A program made the translations under genes and the position numbers. The notes under the pieces are model-generated. The model had not been told where the DNA came from. It made no database searches and saw only the letters and a program-made list of their open reading frames with translations. Source: Dioscorea cayenensis subsp. rotundata (taxonomy: Eukaryota; Streptophyta; Magnoliopsida; Dioscoreales; Dioscoreaceae). Taken from it: 64,000 bases of DNA. How positions within the stretch are numbered: the stretch's first letter is position 1; each line of letters opens with the position of its first letter. Below, piece after piece: positions 33,734 through 46,113 of the stretch. The stretch is taken from contig NC_052475.1 in the NCBI RefSeq assembly GCF_009730915.1, forward strand, positions 26,659,016 to 26,723,015. Reading direction: 5' to 3'.

Positions 33734-36300
33734 GGATAAACCATAATATTGTTAAATAAAAAAAATGATTACAAACAAACAAATAAAACAAATATAATAT
33801 TTTAACTAAAAAAATCACAAATTTTACCGATGATGAAGGTTAGGACAATTACGAAGTAGAGAAGTAGACAACAAACAAGTAAAAAACACTAGTAGTACTA
33901 ATATATATATATATATATATATTTTTAGAGATATATCATCCATCCTAGATGATATTAACATAAAGAAAGATTTGAATGTATTAGTTGAGTTTGATATTAG
34001 TCATTATACCATTGGGGGCAATGACACAAGAATAAAAAAAAGTCAAGTTTATATTTGATCGTAGAAACACAATATTTTGGCATGATTTTTATTTAAACTA
34101 TGGATATTAAAAAAATAATCATATGATCAGCTTTGATTAGAACCAAAAATAGAATACTTGAATAAGAATGGTAAATTGAGATTTCTCAACGAGCATTGAA
34201 CTTTGTATTAATCTAAATTCTTGACCTTTGATTGAACTCATATTCATTGATGGAAGAAGAGTGATGAAATTAACTTTTTCTTTGTATATATCTATGGAAA
34301 AAAATATCTAGTCTCAAAATGATAATTAAAACTTGCACCTATTTATTTACCTTTTATAAAAAAATTTAAAAATTAACTTGTAAAACTTTTTAATAAATGA
34401 AAGAACATCAAACAATGAGAATTGAGCATGGGCCAGCCCACAAAATCCCTATCATGCTTCCCATAAAGACGGCCCAGTGATATTAACAACAGAATTTATC
34501 AACCCAAAAAATATATATATATATATATATTTTGTTATAATTAATTATTAAATAAATCAGATCCTTAATAGCGAATGAGGGGGATTTGGGGTGTTACACT
34601 TGGCCCTATTAAATTTACATCTGATTTTCACTTTTATTTTTATTTTTTAATTTGTACTATTTGATTAAATTCATATGTCAAGTTACTATTTACTATATAA
34701 ATCTTATTACTATTGGAAATTAAACAGATAGCCTTTGGATTTCAATGCTTTTCTAATTATGTATGCAATATCTCATCAATCACATGGAGGTCTCTATCTT
34801 TTTTAGCATAATGAAAGAATTGATCATGACTTGATGAGTAAAAGAATATCTAAATCACTGTGATGAACAATGTGGAATCATGTATTTGAATAGTTAAACA
34901 TATAGGTGTAAAAGCAAGGAAATTATATAAAAAGTTTGTTTCTGATACTCTGAAACAAAGAGGATGAACCAACATTAAGGCCCTATTCACCAACTTGAAA
35001 GGAGTGAATGACTTGTTGTGATTTATACATTACACCAACTTGATTAGACACAAATGTGATTAATTTCTTTGCACAATCTTAATCTTTGCGAAAACATTTT
35101 TTGTTTTGCTGTTTTTAAGGAAATATGTTATTAGACATATCTAGTTTAGATTAAAAGTTGGTAAGTTTGGAATTTTTAACTTATGAAAGAGCTTTTTAAT
35201 TACATGAATTTTAGTTAAGTTATTTAAGATTGTAACTAGAAAAATAATATCAAAGAGAGTCTTTTCGGAAAAAAATTTAAAACCGATACTAAATATAGTC
35301 GGAATAAAAAAACCTAAAATTTTTAGAAGTTAGGTGTTATTTATAAAGTCTAACAATACCTTTGTTTTTGTATAGGCAATAATAAGATGTTTATATATGT
35401 TATTTACTTTTTTTTACTTGTTTAATTCATGATTGAATATTGTTTTGATTAATTTGACTTTGTAAATTGTTTTACCAAAACTTGCTTAGAAGCATTATTA
35501 GTTTTGATTAAATCAATTTTGATTTATAAACAAATCAATTTAACTAGATCATTTTTAATTTCTCAAATAAAATTGTTACATTATTTAGAAATCAAACTCA
35601 TTTGATTCACATTAATCTCATGGTTCGTTCAAAAGTAAAATAATTCAAAATAAAAAAAACTTAAAAAAAAAAGCATTAAGCTACTACACACTTTATCTAT
35701 ATTATTCTTTGTATGAAAAAATTACTTTTATTTTAATTTCACAAAGAGTTAAAAAAAAAAAATCAATAAGCACAGAATAAAATCTTCCATATATATATAT
35801 ATATATATATATATTTTTATATAAAATGTAAACTAGTCATTATTTTTAACTTTTTGAATTGAGAGCAATTTAAATCATTTCCCTCTTTCTTTTCTAAAAC
35901 TGGATAAAACCATGCATTAATCGAAAAATAAAGTCTAAAACAACATCCACTAGAGTGGGTAAGAACAAAGATCTGAAAGAAAACAAGGTCGGAACAAAAT
36001 AACATAACAAGATCCCTAACCCACCCAAAGGTTATGGTCAAAAAATCATTCCCTTTTAACTTGGGCGGGGAATGAAATATTACTCTCTTACTGTTTTTCT
36101 AAATCAAGCATAACAAAAACATAATATTAATTAATATTAATTAAAGATATTAACCTTGCACCCTTGAACTTTCAAGTTACTAAGCCTCTCTTATTGCATG
36201 CACAACTTGTGCTTGTTAGGTTGTTGTGATTTGATTAGTATGTGGCCTTTATTGTCATTATCTCCCCCTTTTCATCTTTGGGTGGAATCTGTTTGTTTCC
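33377..36300. other. Intergenic DNA upstream of the COBRA-like gene
   Basis: A CTT-rich tract at 33438-33463 and (ATT)n at 33699-33734, plus (AT)n at 33901-33920, 34510-34530 and 35791-35812. No gene is recognised. Confidence 0.5.
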
Positions 36301-39300
36301 TGCTCTTCTCCATCTCCTTGCATTTTTCTCTGCCTTTTATCCTTCCCTTCCATTTTAAGAAACTATAGCTGCCAACATCCAATTCATGATGTGAAAATGG
36401 AGAAAATAACGCCATCTTTTTTTTTGTTAGAAAAAAAGTTTAAAAACTCTCAACTCTTCCCGGAAGATGAAGAGCGGAAGTTATGATTAGTAATAGAATA
36501 GATCAAATAGTGAAAAATTACATTAAAATTTGCCAATTATAAATATTACAGATAGGTACATTTATCTTGAGAGAAAGCCCAAATGTAAAGAAAGTCATCT
36601 CGTCTGGTTTCAGAACTAGGTTATTTTCTGGTTCTCCTCTATCATAACCTGACACGTATGCTATTATTTTTTTATGTTGTGGTTGAGAGACACGTATCAG
36701 ACTATGATAAGAGAAAACCAGTGGGAATAATCTCAAACAAGCGAAATGACTTTAATGTAGAGTGCATTTAGCTAGCTAGTCTTATCCATGCTTCAATTTT
36801 GTTGATTTATGTATCATAAATTTTTAAATTGAAATCAAATCAAAACAATTAATTAGCACTGAAGAAAAAATGCAATTTTTTTCAACATTAACTTTTGTTA
36901 ATGTGTATTCAAATTCATTAACAAGCATTTTTTTTATTAATATTCTATCAATTATTTGTTAATTGCCAAGTTAGTTTTATATTTGGCTAGACATGTAATA
37001 TATTTCATGTGAAACTAAATAAAGTATTATCAAATACAAATGATTTCTCTTACTAATTACTTTTGTTTATTCCAAATAATTCAATTATTTGGGTCAAATT
37101 TTTTATGCAAATTTTTATTATTCAATATTACACGATAAAATAGGTTAGGGGTGCGGGGCAATACCTCCGTGTACAGTACATGGGTATTTTAATAAAATTA
37201 TATTATGTAAAATTTTTGTATATTCATGTAATATGTAACCCTAATTTTTTAATAAAAAAACAATAGCATCTCCGCTTAAAAGGATGTAGGTATATTATGC
37301 CGAATTTTGTTAAAAATCTCTTGTGTTTGTGATTGATTTTCCCTTTGATTTTGTGCTCTATTTTTTCAATAATTTCATATATTAGTAAAACATAAAATTC
37401 AAAAGTTAGTCTCCATGTTATATATATATATATATATATAATAAAATAATATCTTCAACCACCAAAAATGCGATGAATTGGGAAAGAAAAAAGAAAAAAT
37501 AATGGTTGGATGAAAACCACAGGAAACAAGCTGGAAAGGGACTAGAGAAGGCAAAACTTTATATAAAAAGAAAAAGAGGAAGTTATATATAAAAAAAAAA
37601 ATCATGTGGTTGATGATAACTATTTGCTCACCACCACCACCACTTGCATGAATGAGCTAGCTCCATGACTCCATGCCTCCTCTCATTTTCAATGCTGAGG
37701 CCTTTCATCTTTTGCAAAAGAGACTACTTGGTTTGGTATATGAATCACAACATTCATAGGATGACAAGAATGTTATTATATCCATTACTTTGTTAGATTG
37801 AATTTCATCATCTTTCCCCATCCCTTAACAGTAACCTCCTACTTCAATGTACTAATTATCAGTAACAAAACATGTTAAATGTCCCTACTTGTCCTTCATT
37901 TTCTTCTTCTTCTTCTTCTTCTTCTTCTTTTTTTTATTATTATTAACTTGTGCCTTTAAAGAATTAGTATTAGACTAAGTCTTATTAGAATTCTTCATAA
38001 ATGCGAGCAACGGAGAGTTAATATCTTAAATAACTTGTGTCATGCTCTATATGAGTTGAGATTTAAACTCACTTTTTTATTGATGATAGGAAGACTCCAA
38101 ATATAAAATTTGGTGTCAATAGACTAAGAGATCATTGATCTTATAATAAAATTTTATAATTTATATATATATTTACGTTTTTCTATTGATAGTTTATTGT
38201 TTGTTTCTCAAATCATAAAATTATAGGATTTACTTTTCTAGGAACTTTTTTTTCTTCTATTTTTTAATTAACATCCCAATTATAAGAAAAAAAGTTAATT
38301 TATTGTGATTTATAATAAATGGGATTTTTTACAAACTTATTGGTAGCAATTATTCATTCTGTGGGGAATATAAAAAAACCATAAAAAATACAAAAGTGCA
38401 AATATAAAACCTAAAAGAATTTAATCCTTGACCTTTTGGGATGGATGTGTCATAGATCTAGTTTCATTTGTTTGTCTCTTGCTATCTAGTCATCAATTTG
38501 TTGCACATATTCGAACCATCTTATCTTCTTTTTCTAAGTTTATATATATGATATATATATATTTGACAAGATAAGAATGAAGAGGGATGTGATTGATAGG
38601 TCTCTTTACCTACAAAACTTACCATGCATTGGTTCACTATTGGCCCATCCCATGTCCATATGACAAAAAAATAATTATATTTTTTTAAAAAAATCAATAT
38701 ATTTATATTAATTATATTTACATACATACATATACTACGAATTCCAAATTTTTTGTTTTTAATTTGAGAGGAGAATAAAATACCAAATATGTTATTCTTA
38801 AATAGTATATATATTTATTCTTTTTTAAATCATAAAATAGTATGTTCAAATGTTTAATACATATATATATATATATATATATTAATATAGCTAGTGTATA
38901 AAAAATAAATTATTGACAAGTAGTACTCTATAAAAAATCTCTCGTAAATATTGAGCATTCTTTCTCACAACTAGCGTCAAGGATGTATTCTAACCCTAAA
39001 CTTGGTTGATCTATTGCATTGCTCATGCATGGTTTTTCAGACCCTTGACTATTTTGATTGCAACTAATTAACTGTCTAAAACCACAACAATTTTGTAATT
39101 TTTTATGAGGTTTAAGCCCTAAACCATAAATTAACATAGCAAGTGCACAATCGGGGATTAATTTAGCTTGATCTTTAATGACTTTTTTAATATTAAGGAA
39201 TAATCCCCATAATCCTAGACCTAAAAGGGCCACATTAAAAACACTTCCCTACATGTTTCATCTTTTCTCACCACTTAATAATTCATAACTTTTCTTTAAA

Positions 39301-40480
39301 ATTGCCCAAAAACAGAGACTTAAATATGATTTTATCATTATTTATATTTTGTCCAAAAGTAAGTCTACAAAAGCATTCACAACAACAACCAAAACCATTT
39401 CAAAAATGTCATGTTAATGTTATCCAGAAAAAGTGATAATTTGCTAATATATATAGTATTAAATATTTTACAAGTCTTCCTTATAATTAAGTAATATCCA
39501 ACAATGCAAGCTAATTAACTAGATTAATAGTAAAAATATAAATGGCTAGTTACGGAATGAGAGAGGGATCCACATGTAAACTCAACTAATAACACTGCCT
39601 TTATATCTAAGTTTAAAGAAGGTCATGTAGCATTTGTTTTGGAGCATGACCATCGCTTGTTATTTCCATTGCTTGGTGTGTCATTTCCAACAACCAAGTG
39701 ATATTTTGGGGTTCTACAGATGAGCATATATATAAATATAATTAACTTGATTGGATATAGACTGGTTGCAATTAGAGTTTGAATATCATGAAATATATTA
39801 TTGTTATTATTCAATTTAATCAACAATAGAATTTATTAATTAAAGAATCTTGAGGTGAAGGTGATGGTGAGGGACAAGTTGACAATTTGTTCTATAGTGA
39901 ACATAAACTTAACAACACATCTTTTCATTAAAACATTATTATGAGATCATATTATTTATCAAGGACGCATCAAATAAGATGTGCAATCAAAGAGAAGAAG
40001 ACATGCTAGCTTTGTGAGATAAGGACTTGTGTGATTAGCCTACAATGAAATGAACCACATATATATAATTTCTCTTCAATTTAGCTAGACATAAAGTAAC
40101 ATATATATATTTAAATATATATGTATGTATGTGTTTAATTTCAAAGGTTATTGAACTTATTTGTTTATTGTTTGATAAATGCTTACGTTATAATAATAAT
40201 AATAATAATAATAATAAATCTTGGGAACAATATTGTCGGAGAGAATATAAGAGAAAGTATGCATGTTAGGCTCACTGGCGATTTTAACTATTTGAAGCAT
40301 TATCCACATGTCTGCATGCAAATGTGTTTATTAGCCGCAGAATTTGCTGGCATTAATATATGGAGATGATCAATTGGATCTTTGATGTCAAACTTTTAAT
40401 GGGTTTTTATCATATTTTATTTCACTGTCTCATCATATATATATATATATTGAAAAAAGGACTCTAGAAAGCTATATATA
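36301..40480. other. AT-rich intergenic DNA
   Basis: Microsatellites (AT at 37421-37441 and 38860-38882, CTT at 37901-37929, TAA at 40190-40217). An open frame on the minus strand at 38928-39233 (MALLGLGLWGLFLNI...) sits in a slightly less AT-rich patch but has no recognisable motif. No gene is supported. Confidence 0.45.
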
Positions 40481-40484
40481 TATA

Positions 40485-40750
40485 GAGAACCCATCATCTA
40501 GGGACGTCCCTAGATTTCAAATCTCAAGGGATGTCCCATAGAAATACTGCATCGGATAATCGGCGACTCTTGCTCATTATGAAAAACGATGAAAACGCGT
40601 TCTACGGTGTTATCTGATGATCGTGAAACAGTAAAAAGTGTACAGATGTTTATATAATCAATCAGCCCATGGATGATGATCCAGCCAAACTAGATTTAAA
40701 AACATCCCTAGATTTAAATCCCAGGGGACGTCCCTAGATGATGTTTTCCC
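40485..40750. mobile_element. MITE with terminal inverted repeats inserted in an (AT)n tract
   Basis: The left end GAGAACCCATCATCTAGGGA and the right end read backwards, GGGAAAACATCATCTAGGGA, share CATCATCTAGGGACGTCCC and then ATTT.AAATC. The element is 266 bp and non-coding. Both flanks are pure ATATATATA, which is compatible with a 9-bp duplication but uninformative. Confidence 0.75.
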
Positions 40751-40873
40751 ATATATATATATATAGATATATATTTTATGCTTATCTGTTGCATTTATTT
40801 ATAATAAATATATACATAGAGCCACATGATGACTGATGAGCTAGTTCTACTAAACAAGGTAAATTAATAAACC

Positions 40874-40877
<4 letters not shown>

Positions 40878-40924
<47 letters not shown>

Positions 40925-40925
40925 G
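40878..40925. repeat. (TTA)16 microsatellite
   Basis: About sixteen uninterrupted TTA units, the longest simple repeat in the window and likely polymorphic. Confidence 0.9.
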
Positions 40926-41361
40926 GAGAGTACGTAAAAAAAAGAAATAAATTGCATGTAATAATATATATAACAGTAAAAACGCAAAGAATATTAAATG
41001 AAACTATTTACTCACATGGTGCAATCAATTAATTTCATGCACGTAGAGTGCCCCGGGGGAGAATGGGTTAAGGAATAAGGAGCCCACAATCCCCATAAAC
41101 ACACATGATTTGATATACAAAAACAGGGTACAAAAGAGAAGCTACCTCTCTGGCTCTTCCTTCTTGTTTCCCTCTAACCACCAATCCCACCCCTCTCCTA
41201 ATTAAACACCACCACCCTATCAAAACCCTTCTTCCTCCCATACACCACTCACTCACTCATTTAATTAATTCACTCACTCTTTCATTCCAAATAACACACT
41301 TTGTGTTTTTTGTTCTAGCTCCCATTCTTCACAATTCCCTCCTCATCCTAACAAGAAGAAG

Positions 41362-44300
41362 ATGAAGGTGATCACCAAACTCTCTTTCTTTCTTTCTTTC
41401 TTTTTTACATTACAACAACAACAACAACTACTACTAATAATAATAACATTAATAATAATACTTCTCTTGTTTATATTATCATTATATCATTGCCATTGAT
41501 ATATATATATATATATATATGTTTATTTGCTTATAGCTTCTTGGTTGGATGCACCGGAAATTTCGGCAAAACAGTGGCGACATGTTCAAAGATTTCGCTT
41601 CCGGTGAGCTTTATATATATATATATATATTCAGTTGGTTGACATAGTGATTTTACTTAAAAATTTTAAATATGATTAAAAAAATCACATGCAAAGACCT
41701 CATCCCAAGACAAACATGTGGTGGATTCAGTGGTACCACTTTAAGCGGGATAATGTGAAAAGTGTTAGGGCGCATGATAGTGTTGAGGGGATAAGTGTTT
41801 GCTAAAATGCGCTGACTGTCTCTTTTACAGCTCAAGCTTGTAACTGTCTTCCCGGGCCGTGCGCCTCTTGATTACAAGGCCCGGCCGCCGGCGAGGGATC
41901 TTGGCCTCCTGGAGGCCGTGGGAGAGGATGAAGGGGAGCTCTTCGACTCTGGTGCTGTGCTGTTCGGTGGATTCCTCACCATTGGAACGCTTGGATCCGC
42001 TCCGATTCCTGAGAACTCGTCGGGATCGGGGGAGGATGAGGATGAAGAGATCCCTAATGGGATGGCTACGCCGACGTTTGGGGTTCCGTCGGTGGACGCG
42101 ATTGCTGAGAAGGGAGCGGAGGCGACGACGGAGACGGATCTGATGGTGGTCAGCGCGGAGATTGAGAAGGTTCTGGCGGCGGAGGCGGAGAAGGGGGTTA
42201 ACGGCGGTGGAGCGGCACGGATCTCGTCGGCGAGGGCGAGCTATGCCAGTGGGAAGTCGGTGGCGGAGGCGTACCCTTTGCAGGGGTACTTGTTTGGATC
42301 GCCGATCGAGGTGGCGGAGACGAGGAGGGAGAGGAGGGCTTCGTTGGGGGAGCTGTTTTTGAAGACTAGGATGGAGGAGGAGACGGGTCCCGGCGGAGAG
42401 GGGAGAGCGGCGGCAACGGCGTCCGCGGCCGCTGGGAAGAAGGCGGTGAAGCGGCGCTCTGCAGCAAAGGCCTCGGATTTGGGTGGCGCTGCCGATGGAT
42501 CCTCGCCGGCGGAAACCAAATTCCACAAGGTATGTTTTGTTTTTGTTTTTCATTTACACCCCCGAAAACTATTAGTATTTTTAAGAGCTTTTGTTCTCAG
42601 AAATTTGGATCTTTGATTCTTTTTCAAGTGCAAAAACTTCTTAGGCTATCAAATGATTGAACTTCGAAATAAAATAAAAAAAGGAAAAGAATAAAATACT
42701 GCTTTTTTTTTTAACGACAAATATATAATTCAAATCGTCCGGATCTGTTTTTTTTTCCTTTATTTTTAGCAGATGAAGTATATGTTTGATTCTGATTTTT
42801 GAAATAATAGAAATCATGTTTTGTTCGTAAAAATCCAAACTTTATACATTTGGACCAAAGTGTGAGATTTTATATTAAGCTTCAAGGCTAGTGTGCAATT
42901 AACTTAACTATTATGTGATTTATTTCTGAGGAACATCCTTCAAACTTAATAAAAATACCAATTTTCTTGTTTTATGTCTTCCTAGTGGAAATGTGTTAGC
43001 AAATATATCTCTTTTCACAGTACTTCCTTCAAATCATGACTTTGTTGTTGGTGAGATGTTTGGACGGTAGAATTTGGAAATATGTAGCTCTAAATCCTGA
43101 TTAAGTGTTAAAATGTGAAATTTTATCATTAGCTTCAATTGTGAGAAAAAAATTCATTATAAGCACACACTATTTTGGGTTGTTCTAATAACTGATTATA
43201 GATTGAACTCAATTCTAAATTACCCCAAACTCTTGTAAGTGTGGGTTTAAGGGCAACTACCCATCCCTTTCCATATATCCATTAGAAGGTACTTGCCATA
43301 GCATCTCTTTCATATTGAGCATCAATCTTAGTGCTATGTTGCATGGCAAACATCTTGTACTTGTTTGGCTCAATTGATACCTTACCATTGATGGAGAAAC
43401 TTTGAGAATTCCTTTCCATAAAGTCATGCACTCATGCTTGGCTGTTCCCTTATCTCGGGAAGTGCTAGCCCACCATGGCCTCCATTTATGCCATCTTCTG
43501 CGGGCCCATCCATTTGAAGTATCTGCATCATTGTTCTGCTTGTACTGATTGGGATGATGGGTGAATTTTGGCAGGATTTTTTCTATTTGTTGGTGCTATT
43601 GCACCATAGCAAATAATCACATGTCACTAGATTGAAGGATCTGATCATTTGTTTTTTATTGCTTGGATTTTTTTCTTTCTGACTTTTATCAGTTCACTGT
43701 TACTATGTTCAATTCATAGCTCAGATAATTTGTTGAGAAATTCTTGGATGAAATGCCATCAGTAGTCGAGATAATCACATTTTGATATATTAAACCTCAT
43801 TTGTTTTGTTCTATCTAGTTGTATTCTTTTTGCTCTACTTGTTTCACCATTATTATGTCTCATTCCTTAGTTCTACCACATCTTTAGTATTTGTTTGGAG
43901 ATTCTTGAATGAGTGAATTGTCATTGATACTCTAAAAAGATAATCAGAAGGTAAATCAATGAAACGTCTTAGACACTATAGAGATATTCACTTTCACCTT
44001 ATCTAACATAATTTTATGTTTTTTCTTTTCTCGTTGCATTCTTATTGGCTTTACTTGTTTCACCATTAGATGGGTGAAATGTCACTAATACTCCAGAGGT
44101 TGATAAGTTAAATGAATGAATGTCGAATTTCACTGTTGAGATGTTCACTTTCACCTTATCAAACCTAATTAATTTTATTTTTTTCTCAGTTGGAATTTTT
44201 CTTTTTTCATATTACCATGTTCAGTTCATAGCTTATTCATCAGCATTTTATTATCTCTCTGGGAATATTTGGTGTCGGATGAGTGATTCAGCATTGATAC

Positions 44301-44891
44301 TCTAAAGGATAAGAATGTGAATGAGTTGATGAATGAACAAATGCATGTGGATATAATGACACTGTTGAGCTTTATTTATGAATTATGATTGACATCTTTC
44401 CAGCCTCATCATGAATTGTATGACTTCTGCATTGCAGATCCTGCAGATATTCCACAGGAAGGTTCACCCAGAGAGCACATTGACCACAAAGAAATCTTTC
44501 AAGGCCATCAAGCAAGACAGTAGGGAAAATTCATCCCGTGACGGCGGCGATCACTCTGGTGTCATCAATGTGGATCACACACTAACTGATTCAAAAAGAG
44601 CTTGTAAAAGAAGGGCCATCCCATGCTTCAAGTGTGACTCAAGCAGTCCATCTCTTATGGTGGATGGCAATGATCCGAATGGGACTCGCGAGTATTGGAT
44701 CAAGACCGACGCAGATTGTAAGTTTTCATTCACTACAACTTCCTTTTTTTTTTTTTCAAAACATGAGTCTTGATTTGGATGGTTTATTCATGATCTTGTT
44801 CAGATTGAATTTTTCTTTTCTAATTTATATTGAAAATTTTTTGAGACTTTTGATTCTCATTGGCAATGTAGACTTGGTGTTGGAGCTGTAG
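41362..44891 (+). CDS. LAZY1: LAZY1 (IGT family) shoot gravitropism protein, five exons; frame conflict at start of exon 3
   Basis: Exons: 41362-41367 (ATGAAG), 41537-41603, 41831-42529, 44438-44717, 44872-44891. This is the LAZY1 gene plan, with a two-codon first exon, a 1.9-kb third intron and a tiny last exon. Conserved blocks in order: MKLLGWMHRKFRQNSGDMF, ACNCLPG, GGFLTIGTLG, ETDLMVVSAEIEKVLAAEA, YPLQGYLFGSPIEV, FHKILQIFHRKVHPES, and the C-terminus YWIKTDADYLVLEL. LAZY1 links statolith sedimentation to lateral auxin flow and sets shoot, branch or tiller angle. The exons sum to 1072 nt, not a multiple of three. After ACNCLPGPCAS the frame set by exons 1-2 meets TGA (41869-41871), while the continuation LDYKARPPARDL lies in the next frame. 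Loss of one CT from CTCTCT at 41866, or one extra base, would explain it. As written the product stops after about 38 residues. Confidence 0.9.
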
Positions 44892-46113
44892 AAGGAGAAA
44901 GAGCTCTCTGCATGGAACTGAAAAGACAAGAAGGATTATAGCCCGAGTGATATGAGCATGAATAAGTATTGTGTTTAGTGTGCTAGTATTACTTAAAGAG
45001 GGCTAGTTAAATACTTATTAATGAATGATATTTTGCCCTCTAATGTGGTTGCAATAAAAATGAAAACCGCTTCTCTCTATGAAATGCTACTTTGGCTACT
45101 AAGGGTTCCTTCAATTCTAGTGATGCCTTCTCTTGCTTGTGGATGGTGTTACATAAGCGTGGCTTTGTATTTTGTGAGCTTACTTTGTTCAATTATATTA
45201 CCCAATTGGTTTGAAATTATTTTCATATTTATTTGTTTACCTCTTAGCCTATTCACGATGTTGTTAATTTTGTGCATACGCTTCACATTAGTGCACATTT
45301 GTGATTATTAATCTTAAACGGGGATGTTTATCGTCTAATGTGTAAAAAAAATGCTAGATGTTTATCGTCTAATGTGTAAAAAAAATGCTAGAGTATGGGA
45401 TGATCTCGAGAGGGTTTATTCTTTATATTTTATTTTATTTTTTAAAATAAATTTCTCATTTGACAAGAGAGTTATATAGTATCACTAAAAAATAATTACT
45501 TAAATATTTTAAATAAAAATAATTTTTTAGTTTCTATTTTTCCATTTTTTTAAAAAAATCTCAAATGAAAGTTCGGAATTCTTTACATGTAAGGTTTATT
45601 AAACAAGCCAAATAGCCAATCCATTCATTAATAGCTTGAGTTTGATTTGCTAAAACTCATTTGAGTGATAAATTAGTTGAACTTGGGTCATCATTTTAGG
45701 TTTAATTAAGTCAGTCAAAATTAAACAGACCCAACTCATTTAACAATTTATACATATATTAGTCTATTGTATGTTGTATAATAATTGTAAAATATTTTAT
45801 ATTTATTAATAGTTTATATATAATAATAAATTTTATTTGAAAAAGAAAAACCCAATTATAGGTTTTGAGTTCATTGGAAAAAAAAAGTTCATTTGCAAAT
45901 TTTATTTGTAGTAAGGATACAAGGACCTTCACAAAATTTTCTCATTTATTTTTCTTTAAAAAAAGAAGAGAAAAGAAAATAGATAGCTAGCTCCGCAAAC
46001 GAGTCGCATGCGTTATAATCGGATCGGATCTATTTGGCAAAAAGATCCGACCCGTTTGTAGTTGAAGAGCTCTTAGCCTGAAGAACTCCACAACCACCCT
46101 CAGTTCATCCCCA
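44892..46113. other. LAZY1 3' flank and ABCI11 promoter region
   Basis: AT-rich. It holds a 34-bp tandem duplication at 45323-45390 and no supported gene. Confidence 0.5.
45323..45390 (+). repeat. Perfect 34-bp tandem duplication
   Basis: GATGTTTATCGTCTAATGTG followed by TAAAAAAAATGCTA occurs twice without a mismatch, at 45323 and 45357. It is therefore very recent. Confidence 0.9.

Noticed and set aside
38928-39233. 101-codon minus-strand frame
   Set aside because: Hydrophobic start but no family match, no splice or promoter support, and AT-rich surroundings.
41825-42553. 242-codon open frame on the minus strand
   Set aside because: It is antisense to LAZY1 exon 3. Long GC-rich coding sequence leaves other frames open, and the predicted protein is arginine-rich with no family resemblance.
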